A stretch of DNA of 6,456 bases, taken from assembly GCA_046263055.1 (NCBI GenBank), contig JBHELO010000123.1, positions 1 to 6,456 on the forward strand, read 5' to 3'. The translations under genes were made by a program, and so were the position numbers. The notes below the pieces were generated by a model. That model did not search any database and had not been told where the DNA came from. It saw only the letters and a program-made list of their open reading frames with translations. How positions within the stretch are numbered: the first letter of the stretch is position 1; each line of letters starts with the position of its first letter. Source of the DNA: DATAQC01 sp046263055 (GTDB lineage: Bacteria; Actinomycetota; Acidimicrobiia; Acidimicrobiales; AC-14). Below, in pieces: positions 1 to 6,456 of the stretch.

Positions 1-398
1 GGGGTGGGGAGCTTCCCTGCGGCCTTCTTCTCCTGGCTAGCTGCAGCGGCATCCTCGAGCTGATCGCGGACCCACGCCAGGCTGTCGACGTCTCCCATGT
101 GGCGCTCCCAACCGGCTAGCGCATCATCCAGAACCGGTTGACTCTCAGCCCAGCCGAGCACCTCAACGGTCACGGCGCCATCGTTCAATAGGCCACCTGG
201 TGCTTGCTCGCTCCCCGAGCCGGCCGCCGGCCGCTGCCCTTGTGGTTCGCGCCGAATGTAGATCTCCTTCGTGTCCCTGATCCAACGCAGGCTGAATAGG
301 GCCGCGGGGTCGGACCTGTCGCGCCATTCGAGACCGTAGGTAGCCTCCGGCGACTCGCGGCGGTCCGGACGGTCTTCGTAGAACCGGTCCACGTTCAT
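1..398 (-). CDS. Hypothetical protein, N-terminal part (3' end off the left edge)
   Basis: This is an open reading frame from an ATG at 398 that runs without a stop to the window edge, giving about 132 residues. I do not recognise the family. The N-terminal third is charged and aromatic (YGLEW at 21-25, LRWIR at 37-41, EIYIRRE at 45-51) and could be beta-rich. Residues 52-70 are a Gly/Pro/Gln-rich linker. A second segment (VTVEVLGWAE from 76) is followed by an apparently helical, acidic stretch (83-118) and a Lys/Ala-rich tail. No signal peptide, membrane segment or catalytic motif is visible, so a soluble cytoplasmic protein is likely. The start has no clear Shine-Dalgarno. In-frame GTG and TTG codons lie just upstream (407, 404) before a stop, so the true start may be a few codons earlier. 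The gene is visibly less GC-rich than its neighbours. It follows the sortase on the same strand after a 154-nt gap. That it is a real gene is inferred from the uninterrupted frame and sensible amino-acid composition. Confidence 0.6.
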   Translation of the reverse strand, partial: MNVDRFYEDRPDRRESPEATYGLEWRDRSDPAALFSLRWIRDTKEIYIRREPQGQRPAAGSGSEQAPGGLLNDGAVTVEVLGWAESQPVLDDALAGWERHMGDVDSLAWVRDQLEDAAAASQEKKAAGKLPT

Positions 399-552
399 CG
401 CCAACACACTGATTCGGGCGGCCTGCGCCTATCGCCGGCTCTTGCCGAGCGGTCCTGGCTGCCAACGAACCGCGGCATCAGCTCCAGCATCACACAGGGG
501 ACGGCGAAGGTGCCGGGTCTGTTGGTCTGCAGACGTAGGGATTTCGCCTAGT
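399..552. other. Intergenic stretch between the sortase stop and the left-hand gene
   Basis: No convincing gene is seen here. On the minus strand a reading frame from 547 to 395 is open, with an ATG at 490 that would give 31 residues. Its TGA overlaps the ATG of the left-hand gene as ATGA, the usual form of translational coupling. However, it has no ribosome binding site at good spacing and no recognisable product. A short imperfect inverted repeat (CCGGCTC at 435-441 against GAGCGG at 447-452) could fold but lacks a T-run, so it is not a good terminator. The stretch has lower GC than the sortase and ccm genes, as expected of a spacer or a transcription boundary. Confidence 0.4.
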
Positions 553-1537
553 TCACACGTTGGCGGGGAGGAGGCGGGAGAAGTTCTCGAAGAACACGAA
601 GAGGACGAGCAGGAAGACCGGTGTGGCGATCAGGTACGCGGGCCAGCGGCGCCAGGAGCGGGCGAGCCACCAGGCGGCGGCCCAGATGAGGGCGGCCAGG
701 GCGCCCCAGGCGATGGCCGGGCCCTTGGAGGTCGGGGCGCCCGACAGGCCGGCCAGCTGGGGCCGGGGCCGTGGGGCCGTGTCGGTGGCGGCCGGGGCGG
801 GCCGCGCCGGCGCCACCGGCGACGCCAAGGTGGCCACCACGATGAGGCGCTGAGCGGCGCTGTACTTGGGGTTGCACGTGGTGAGCGTCAGGCGGTCGTC
901 GGGGGTGGGATCGAGCACCGACACCTCGGTGGGCGCAACCACCTTGGATTCCGACACCTCGTAGCGGAACGTGCCCGTCGGGGTGCGCACGGTGATGGGG
1001 TCGCCCTTCTCCAGCTCGTCGAGGCGGTTGAACGGCGCCCCGTAGGTCGTGCGGTGCCCGGCGATGGCGACGTTGCCGTGCTGGCCGGGCATCGGGGTGT
1101 CGGGGTAGTGACCCGGGCCCTTCTTGAGGTCCTCGGTGCCGACCCCTTCCACCACGAACTTGTCCAAGCCGATCCTGGGGGCGGTGATCTCGGCCACTGC
1201 GTCGCCCAGGGCGGGAGGCTCGGTGTCGGGCGGGGCGCTGGTGGGGGCCCCGCCGGCGACGGTGGGAGGTACCGCCAGCGATCGGGAGAACTGGTTCTTG
1301 AGGGCCTTCTGGTCCCGCCGCTCGGCGATGCCGGTGCCCCACAGCTCGAATGCGACGAAGAGGAAGATGAGCACCCCGGCGGCGATGGACGTCTTCCCCA
1401 CACCCCGGACGACCCGGCGGAAGGTGACGAGGCGCTCGCCGGGCCCGACCGGGCCCCGCCGGCGGCCGAACCCCCCCGTCGGCCGGCGACCGCTTGGACC
1501 TTCCCGGCGGCGCGCCGGTACCGTGGAGACGGTCGCC

Positions 1538-1539
<2 letters not shown>
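553..1539 (-). CDS. Class E sortase (membrane-anchored cysteine transpeptidase)
   Basis: Sortases cleave a C-terminal sorting motif of secreted proteins and join them to the cell envelope; class E enzymes are typical of high-GC Gram-positives and usually prefer LAXTG-type signals. From the ATG at 1539 the protein has 328 residues. It has an Arg-rich cytoplasmic N-terminus (1-49), a transmembrane anchor (about 50-71), a Pro-rich linker (about 90-110) and the sortase domain (about 115-238). The catalytic triad is visible: His162 in AGHRTTYGAPF, Cys222 in LTTCNPKYSAAQRL, and Arg231. After a Pro/Ala-rich spacer come two C-terminal membrane segments (about 275-293 and 300-317). The start is uncertain. 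An ATG at 1548 has GGAAG six bases upstream, and a GTG at 1401 would avoid ccmA but remove the basic N-terminal region common before the anchor. The 1539 ATG shares the CCATGG palindrome with ccmA. No substrate with a sorting signal is seen in the window. Family call is firm; class E is likely from the TTCxPxxSAxxRL pattern and the Tyr after the catalytic His. Confidence 0.9.

Positions 1540-1552
<13 letters not shown>
1504..1552. promoter_or_regulatory. Candidate divergent promoter region between the sortase and ccmA
   Basis: The two genes diverge with no spacer, so each promoter must lie in or at the edge of the other gene. On the + strand TACCGT (1519-1524) fits the actinobacterial -10 pattern TAnnnT and precedes the ccmA ATG by 13 bases. 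On the minus strand TACGAT (1552-1547) fits the same pattern and lies seven bases before the sortase ATG at 1539, which would allow a leaderless transcript. A perfect inverted repeat, CCGGCG-GCG-CGCCGG (1504-1518), sits directly upstream of the + strand hexamer and could be an operator. In DNA this GC-rich such matches occur by chance, and no -35 elements are evident. Confidence 0.25.
1525..1528 (+). promoter_or_regulatory. Probable ribosome binding site of ccmA
   Basis: GGAG ends nine bases before the ATG at 1538. This supports that ATG over further-upstream starts in the same frame, which stays open far into the sortase gene on the other strand. Confidence 0.45.
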
Positions 1553-2369
<817 letters not shown>

Positions 2370-2380
<11 letters not shown>

Positions 2381-3038
2381 CGCCGGCCTGGTCGTGGCCA
2401 AGGACCTGCGGGTGGAGGCCAGGTCGAGGGTGACCACCAACCAGGTGGTGCCGTTCGCGATGCTCGTGCTCATCCTGTTCGCGTTCGCCCTCGACCCCGA
2501 CCGGGGCATCCTCAGCCGGGCCGCGCCCGGCCTGTTCTGGGTGACCGTGTTGTTCTCGGCCGTCCTCGCCATCTCCCGGTCGTTCGCCATCGAGGCCGAC
2601 GACGATGCCCGTGACGCCCTGCGGCTGTCAGGCCTCGACGGCGCCGGCATCTTCGTGGGCAAGGCGGCGGCGGTGGCCGTCCAGCTCCTGGTGCTGGAGG
2701 CGGTGCTGGCCGCCGGGGTCGTCGTGCTCTACGACCTGTCCCTCCACGGCGCCGCCGTCCTGGCCCTGGTGTGCCTGCTGGCCACGGTGGGCATCGCCGC
2801 CAGCGGGGTGGTCTACGGCGTGGTGGCGGCAGGGCTGCGGGTGCGCGACACGCTGCTGCCCCTCCTGGTGCTCCCTGTCCTGGCGCCCGTCCTTCTGGCC
2901 GCGACCCGGGCCAGCGAGGCCGCCCTGGCCTCCACCCCGGCCGACGCCTGGCCGTGGGTCCGCCTCCTCGGGGTGTTCGCCGCCATCTACTCGGTTTTCG
3001 GGGTGGTGGCCTTCGGGCCCCTGCTCGAGGAAGCGTGA
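2370..3038 (+). CDS. ccmB: CcmB, membrane subunit of the heme-handling ABC complex
   Basis: CcmB is the integral membrane partner of CcmA in the complex that frees holo-CcmE. The protein has 222 residues, the usual family length of about 220. A short amphipathic N-terminus (AKDLRVEARSR, 10-20) resembles the start of other CcmB proteins and is followed by six predicted membrane segments at about 26-41, 54-70, 99-120, 128-152, 162-179 and 197-216. The cytoplasmic loop after segment two carries the acidic EADDDARDALRLSG stretch (75-88), a conserved feature of this family. The GTG at 2370 is chosen because it places this N-terminus correctly and overlaps the end of ccmA, which suggests translational coupling; no good Shine-Dalgarno precedes it. 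The membrane layout, length and position between ccmA and ccmC make the assignment secure. Confidence 0.92.
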
Positions 3039-3048
3039 CGCGGGCCCG

Positions 3049-3831
3049 ATGACCACCGGTTCCCGTTCCACCCGCATCCTCGGCGTCCTGGCCCTGGCCG
3101 GCCTGGCCCTCACCACCTGGCTGGCGCTGGTCGTGAGCCCGCCCGACGTCAACCAGAAGGACGCCGTCCGCCTGCTCTACCTCCACGTGCCCACCGCCTG
3201 GCTGGCCATGTACGTGTCCTTCGGCGTCACGAGCCTGGCCAGCGTGTTCTACCTGTGGCACCGGACCCGCTCCCGGTTCTGGGACCTGGTGGCCGGGGCG
3301 TCGGCCGAGATCGGTGTGCTGTTCCTCGGGCTCACCCTGGCGGTCGGCTCCATCTGGGGACGGACGACGTGGGGTGTGTGGTGGACCTGGGACGCCCGCC
3401 TGACCACCACCGCCGTCCTCTTCGTGCTGTACCTCGGGTACCTGGCGGTGCGCCGAGTCCCCGCCGACCCCGAGGTGCGCTCCCGGCGGGCCGCCATCGT
3501 GGCTCTGGCCGCCTTCGTGGACGTGCCCATCGTGCACCAGTCGGTGGAGTGGTGGCGCACCCTGCACCAGCCGGCGTCCATCCTGGACGAGCGGCGGCTC
3601 CTCGACCCCCAGATCCACGGGTCCATGGCATGGACGCTGCTGGTGGGTGTCCTCGCCTTCACCCTGCTGTACGCCTGGCTCCTGGTCCACCGCGTGCGCC
3701 TGGCCCGCCTGGAGGAGGGGGCCGAGGACCGTCGCCTGGAGGAGGCCCTGGCCGAGCGCCGGGCGGAGGGGGCGGACGCCCTCCCCGCCGGGGCAGACCT
3801 GGCCGACCTCGTCGCCGAGGGCGCCCGGTGA
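3049..3831 (+). CDS. ccmC: CcmC, heme-binding membrane protein that loads CcmE
   Basis: CcmC binds heme at the outer face of the membrane and passes it to CcmE. The protein has 260 residues. It carries the tryptophan-rich motif WGVWWTWD (108-115) of the heme-handling protein superfamily. The two external histidine ligands are His46 in LYLHVPTAW and His163 in PIVHQSVEWWRTLHQP. Six membrane segments are predicted at about 10-29, 47-69, 83-102, 119-134, 148-162 and 193-213. The charged C-terminal tail (about 214-260, rich in Glu, Arg and Ala) looks helical and is longer than in many homologues. The ATG at 3049 lies 10 nt after the ccmB stop; the nearest purine-rich site, GAGGAAG at 3027-3033, is 15 bases away, so translation probably depends on coupling to ccmB. 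CcsA/ResC-type proteins share the WWD motif, but the length, the His positions and the neighbours indicate CcmC. Confidence 0.95.
   Translation: MTTGSRSTRILGVLALAGLALTTWLALVVSPPDVNQKDAVRLLYLHVPTAWLAMYVSFGVTSLASVFYLWHRTRSRFWDLVAGASAEIGVLFLGLTLAVGSIWGRTTWGVWWTWDARLTTTAVLFVLYLGYLAVRRVPADPEVRSRRAAIVALAAFVDVPIVHQSVEWWRTLHQPASILDERRLLDPQIHGSMAWTLLVGVLAFTLLYAWLLVHRVRLARLEEGAEDRRLEEALAERRAEGADALPAGADLADLVAEGAR
3817..3821 (+). promoter_or_regulatory. Ribosome binding site of the ccmD candidate
   Basis: GAGGG lies six bases before the GTG at 3828, inside the end of ccmC. It supports a real start for the small downstream gene at this GTG. Confidence 0.5.
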
Positions 3832-4136
3832 CCGACGCGCCCTACGTGGTCGGGGGGTACGTCCTGACCGGGGTGGCATTGGCCGCCTACGTCGGTCGGC
3901 TCTGGGCCCGGGCCCGCTCCCTCGCCCGCCCCGAGTCGCCGGCCGACCCCCCGGTCCCGGCCGGCTCCCCGGCCCGGGCCGGTGCGGCCCGGCCCGGCGG
4001 CGGGGGCCTGGGCCCCGGCACGGCCGCCGCCGTCCCCGGGGCGTCCGCCGCCACCCCTCCGACCGCCGGCGGCTCTCCCGCCACCGCGCCGCCCGCCACC
4101 GCGCCGGCCGGTGACGAGGCCGGGGAGGCGGGATGA
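3828..4136 (+). CDS. ccmD: CcmD-like small membrane protein with a Pro/Ala-rich tail
   Basis: CcmD is a small single-span protein that stabilises the CcmC-CcmE complex and is needed for release of holo-CcmE. This 102-residue product begins with a GTG overlapping the ccmC stop as GTGA and preceded by GAGGG. Residues 6-26 (from YVVGGYVLTGVAL to GRLW) form one membrane segment that begins with aromatic and small residues and ends in a basic WARARS stretch, the usual CcmD arrangement of an outward N-terminus and positive inside. Residues 33-102 are almost only Pro, Ala and Gly with no domain. Known CcmD proteins are mostly 40-70 residues, so the tail is an unusual addition. CcmD sequences are poorly conserved; the assignment rests on size of the membrane part, topology and position between ccmC and ccmE. 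The end overlaps ccmE as ATGA. Confidence 0.75.
   Translation: MTDAPYVVGGYVLTGVALAAYVGRLWARARSLARPESPADPPVPAGSPARAGAARPGGGGLGPGTAAAVPGASAATPPTAGGSPATAPPATAPAGDEAGEAG
4122..4128 (+). promoter_or_regulatory. Strong ribosome binding site of ccmE
   Basis: GGGGAGG ends four bases before the ATG at 4133 and is the best Shine-Dalgarno in the operon. It lies inside the last codons of the ccmD candidate, so CcmE can be initiated independently of coupling. Confidence 0.6.
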
Positions 4137-4564
4137 CGACCGCCACGCGCCAGCGGCGCCGGCTGTGGCTGGCCGGCGCGGTGGTCGCGGTCGCCCTCGG
4201 CTTCATCCTGTTCCAGGGCCTGGGTAACGCCACCGTGTACTTCCGCACGGCCGACGAGGCGGTGGCCCAGCGCCAGTCCCTCGGCACCCGCCGGTTCCGC
4301 ATCGAGGGGACGGTCGTGGACGGCAGCGTGGCCGAGTCGGCCGGCAACGTCGCCTTCCGCATCGAGAGCAAGGGCGTCCAGGTCCCGGTGTTGCACCAGG
4401 GTGACCCGCCGCAGCTGTTCAAGCCCGGCATCCCCGTCGTGCTGGAGGGCCACTTCTCGGGCGCCACCTTCGACAGCGACCGCATCCTCGTCAAGCACTC
4501 CGAGACCTACGTGGCCCAGCACCCCGAGCGGGTCACCACCACCCTGCCCACGTCCGCCCCGTGA
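4133..4564 (+). CDS. ccmE: CcmE, periplasm-facing heme chaperone
   Basis: CcmE binds heme covalently through a histidine and carries it from CcmC to CcmF. The 143-residue protein has a basic N-terminus (RQRRR, 6-10), one membrane anchor (about 11-29) and an exported beta-barrel domain of the OB-fold type (about 33-125). The heme site is visible as KHSETY: His122 is the expected covalent attachment residue and Tyr126 the axial ligand, the HxxxY form found in E. coli CcmE and not the CxxxY form of some archaea and bacteria. The segment before it (PVVLEGHFSGATFDSDRILV, 101-120) matches the family pattern of a turn followed by the heme-site strand. The C-terminal tail is short. The ATG overlaps the ccmD stop and has a strong Shine-Dalgarno. 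The stop overlaps ccmF as GTGA. Confidence 0.95.
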   Translation: MTTATRQRRRLWLAGAVVAVALGFILFQGLGNATVYFRTADEAVAQRQSLGTRRFRIEGTVVDGSVAESAGNVAFRIESKGVQVPVLHQGDPPQLFKPGIPVVLEGHFSGATFDSDRILVKHSETYVAQHPERVTTTLPTSAP

Positions 4565-6456
4565 ACGCCGTCCTGGGCACGGCCGGGGTGGCCCTGGGCC
4601 TGGCCGCCGCCGTCCTCGGTGCCGCCACCCTGGTGTTGGGCCTGCGACGGGGCGACCCCCGCCTCCTGCGGGCCGGGTCCCGCTACGTGTGGCTGATCCT
4701 GGGCGGCGCCGTCCTGGCCGCGGCGGCCATGGAGTCGGCCTTCGTGGGCCACGACTTCACCCTGAAGTTCGTGGCCGACAACGGCAGCCGGGAGACACCG
4801 CTCCTGTTCACCGTCACGGGCATGTGGTCGGCCCTCGAAGGGTCGATCGTGCTGTGGTCGCTGATCCTGGCCGGTTACCTGGCGGTCATGGTCCACCACT
4901 TCCGCTCCCGGGCCACCGACTCCCTCGTGGCCTGGGCGACGCTCACCGGCTTCGGGGTGGCCGCCTTCTTCTTCGGCCTCATGGCCGGCCCCGCCAACCC
5001 GTTCAAGGTGCTGTCGGGCACCACGCCCGTCGATGGCCAGGGGCCGAACCCGCTCCTGCAGAACCACCCGCTGGTGGCGTTCCACCCGCCCATGCTCTAC
5101 CTGGGATTCGTCGGGTTCACCATCCCCTTCGCCTTCGCGGTGGCCGCCCTGGTCACCGGGCGGGTGGGCGAGGGATGGCTGGTGGAGACCCGGCGGTGGA
5201 CGCTCTTCGCCTGGGGCTTCCTCACCGTGGGCATCGTGTTGGGCGCCTGGTGGTCCTACGAGGTCCTCGGGTGGGGCGGCTACTGGGCGTGGGACCCGGT
5301 GGAGAACGCCTCGTTCATCCCCTGGCTCACGGCCACCGCCTACATCCACTCGGTGATGGTCCAGGAGCGGCGAGGGATGCTGCGGGTCTGGAACCTGTCG
5401 CTGCTCGTGTCGACGTTCTCCCTGACCATCCTGGGCACCTTCCTCACCCGCTCGGGAGTCCTCGACTCGGTCCACGCCTTCACCGAGTCGTCCATCGGCC
5501 CCGCTCTGCTCGCCTTCTTCGCCCTGGTGGTGGGCGTGTCCATCGCCCTCATCGGCTGGCGGGGCGACCGCCTGCGCTCACCCGGCGCCATCGACTCGCC
5601 GGTCTCCCGGGAGGGCGCCTTCCTGGCCAACAACGTGGCCTTCGCCGCCTTCGCGTTCGTGGTGCTGCTGGGCACCGTCTTCCCCCTCATCGCCGAGGCC
5701 GTCAACGGCGACCGCCTCTCGGTGGGGGCGCCCTACTTCAACCGCATGACCGCCCCGGTGGGCTTCACCTTGCTCTTCCTCATGGCCGTGGCCCCCGCCC
5801 TGCCCTGGCGCAAGGCGTCGGGCGAGCTCCTGCACCGCCGCCTCCTGTGGCCGGCGTGGGCCGCCACCCTCGTGGTGGTGGCGTGCGTGGTGGCCGGGCT
5901 GCGAGGGTTCGCCCCCCTCCTCGCCTTCTGGCTGGGGGCGTTCGCGGCGGGCGCCGCCGTGCGCCAACTGGTGATCTCGGCGCGGGCCGCCCGCCGCCAG
6001 GGGAGCCCCCCGTGGCGAGGGCTGCTGGGCCGGGCCAACGGCGGCATGGTGGTGCACATCGGCGTGGTGGTGATCGCCGTGGCCTTCGCCGCCAGCCATT
6101 CGTACGGCCAGCGCCACGAGTTCCGCCTGGACCCGGGCCAGACCGCCCACCTGGGCGGGCACTCCATCACCTACCTGGGCACGACCACGGTGCAGCATGC
6201 CAACAAGCAGACCCTGTCGGCCCGCGTACGCGTCGACGGCGGCCACGTGTACGAACCGGCGCTGCAGCAGTTCCCGTTCGCCTCCCAGGCCATCGGGTCG
6301 CCGTCGGTACGGGTCGGCATCCTGGACGACGTGTACCTCACCCTGGTCGCTGCGCCCGAAGGCGACACGGCCGCCGCCGTGGTGGGGATCAACGTCCAGC
6401 CCCTCATCGCCTGGCTGTGGATCGGCGGTGGCCTGATGGGGTTCGGGACGTTCCTG
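4561..6456 (+). CDS. ccmF: CcmF, cytochrome c heme lyase subunit (3' end off the right edge)
   Basis: CcmF takes heme from CcmE and, with CcmH-type partners, attaches it to the CXXCH cysteines of apocytochrome c. The frame is open for 632 codons from the GTG at 4561 to the window end. Most CcmF proteins have about 640-680 residues, so only the last part is missing. The large protein is almost entirely membrane segments. Key sites are the WWD motif WGGYWAWDPVENAS (238-251) preceded by GAWWSYEVLG (228-237), and four histidines matching the known heme ligands: His175 in FHPPMLYLG, His263 in YIHSVMVQE, His305 in VLDSVHAF and His499 in MVVHIGVVV. A large exported loop (about 515-610) precedes the final visible membrane segment (LIAWLWIGGGLMGFGTFL, 615-632). 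There is no Shine-Dalgarno before the GTG; the 4-nt overlap with ccmE implies translational coupling. NrfE and CcsA-like proteins are related, but length and operon position point to CcmF. Confidence 0.95.
   Translation, partial: MNAVLGTAGVALGLAAAVLGAATLVLGLRRGDPRLLRAGSRYVWLILGGAVLAAAAMESAFVGHDFTLKFVADNGSRETPLLFTVTGMWSALEGSIVLWSLILAGYLAVMVHHFRSRATDSLVAWATLTGFGVAAFFFGLMAGPANPFKVLSGTTPVDGQGPNPLLQNHPLVAFHPPMLYLGFVGFTIPFAFAVAALVTGRVGEGWLVETRRWTLFAWGFLTVGIVLGAWWSYEVLGWGGYWAWDPVENASFIPWLTATAYIHSVMVQERRGMLRVWNLSLLVSTFSLTILGTFLTRSGVLDSVHAFTESSIGPALLAFFALVVGVSIALIGWRGDRLRSPGAIDSPVSREGAFLANNVAFAAFAFVVLLGTVFPLIAEAVNGDRLSVGAPYFNRMTAPVGFTLLFLMAVAPALPWRKASGELLHRRLLWPAWAATLVVVACVVAGLRGFAPLLAFWLGAFAAGAAVRQLVISARAARRQGSPPWRGLLGRANGGMVVHIGVVVIAVAFAASHSYGQRHEFRLDPGQTAHLGGHSITYLGTTTVQHANKQTLSARVRVDGGHVYEPALQQFPFASQAIGSPSVRVGILDDVYLTLVAAPEGDTAAAVVGINVQPLIAWLWIGGGLMGFGTFL

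Noticed and set aside
435..452. Imperfect hairpin considered as a terminator after the sortase
   Set aside because: The stem has a bulge and is only about six pairs, it has no T-run on either strand, and it is more than 100 bases past the sortase stop.
163..465. A 100-codon minus-strand frame overlapping the left-hand gene
   Set aside because: It is read in another frame over the more plausible ORF that starts at 398, and its composition (Arg/Gly/Pro) is that of a shadow frame.
1124..1537. A longer N-terminus for ccmA using upstream in-frame starts
   Set aside because: The upstream part is antisense to the sortase gene and would add about 138 Arg/Pro-rich residues before a normal CcmA N-terminus. 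The ATG at 1538 has a suitable GGAG.
2512..4494. A 660-codon open frame on the minus strand opposite ccmB-ccmE
   Set aside because: The product is low-complexity Arg/Pro/Gly with no motif, and it is antisense to four well-supported ccm genes.
4507..5475. A 322-codon minus-strand frame opposite ccmF
   Set aside because: It is Gln/His/Arg/Gly-rich, the typical antisense image of a GC-rich membrane-protein gene, and it overlaps the conserved CcmF motifs.

Overview
The window is very GC-rich DNA with dense, overlapping genes. It most likely comes from a high-GC actinobacterium. A class E sortase supports that view, and the ccm genes look to me like those of the Acidimicrobiia, although that last point is recollection of family resemblance and not a database result. 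The main content is a cytochrome c maturation (System I, Ccm) operon on the + strand, in the order ccmA-ccmB-ccmC-ccmD-ccmE-ccmF. ccmF runs off the right edge.

Layout. Positions 1-398 hold the 5' part of an unrecognised minus-strand gene that leaves the window on the left. Positions 399-552 contain no convincing gene, only a doubtful 31-codon reading frame. Positions 553-1539 (minus) encode a membrane-anchored class E sortase. Its most likely start codon lies in the same CCATGG palindrome as the divergently read ccmA start at 1538. From 1538 to the right end all genes read rightward with tight spacing. ccmA/ccmB overlap by 11 nt, ccmB and ccmC are 10 nt apart, and ccmC/ccmD, ccmD/ccmE and ccmE/ccmF each overlap by 4 nt.

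How the genes work together. CcmA (ATPase) and CcmB (membrane subunit) form the ABC module. CcmC, helped by the small protein CcmD, loads heme onto the periplasm-facing chaperone CcmE, and the ABC module then releases holo-CcmE. CcmF receives the heme and takes part in attaching it to the CXXCH motifs of apocytochromes c. The thiol-handling partners (CcmG, CcmH) are not in the window and would be expected beyond the right edge. The heme-ligand histidines and tryptophan-rich motifs of CcmC and CcmF, the HxxxY motif of CcmE, and the Walker and signature motifs of CcmA are all present, so the pathway appears functional.

I see no undescribed system here. The most unusual points are the shared-palindrome divergent starts of the sortase and ccmA, the long Pro/Ala-rich tails on CcmA and CcmD, and the use of System I by an apparent actinobacterium.
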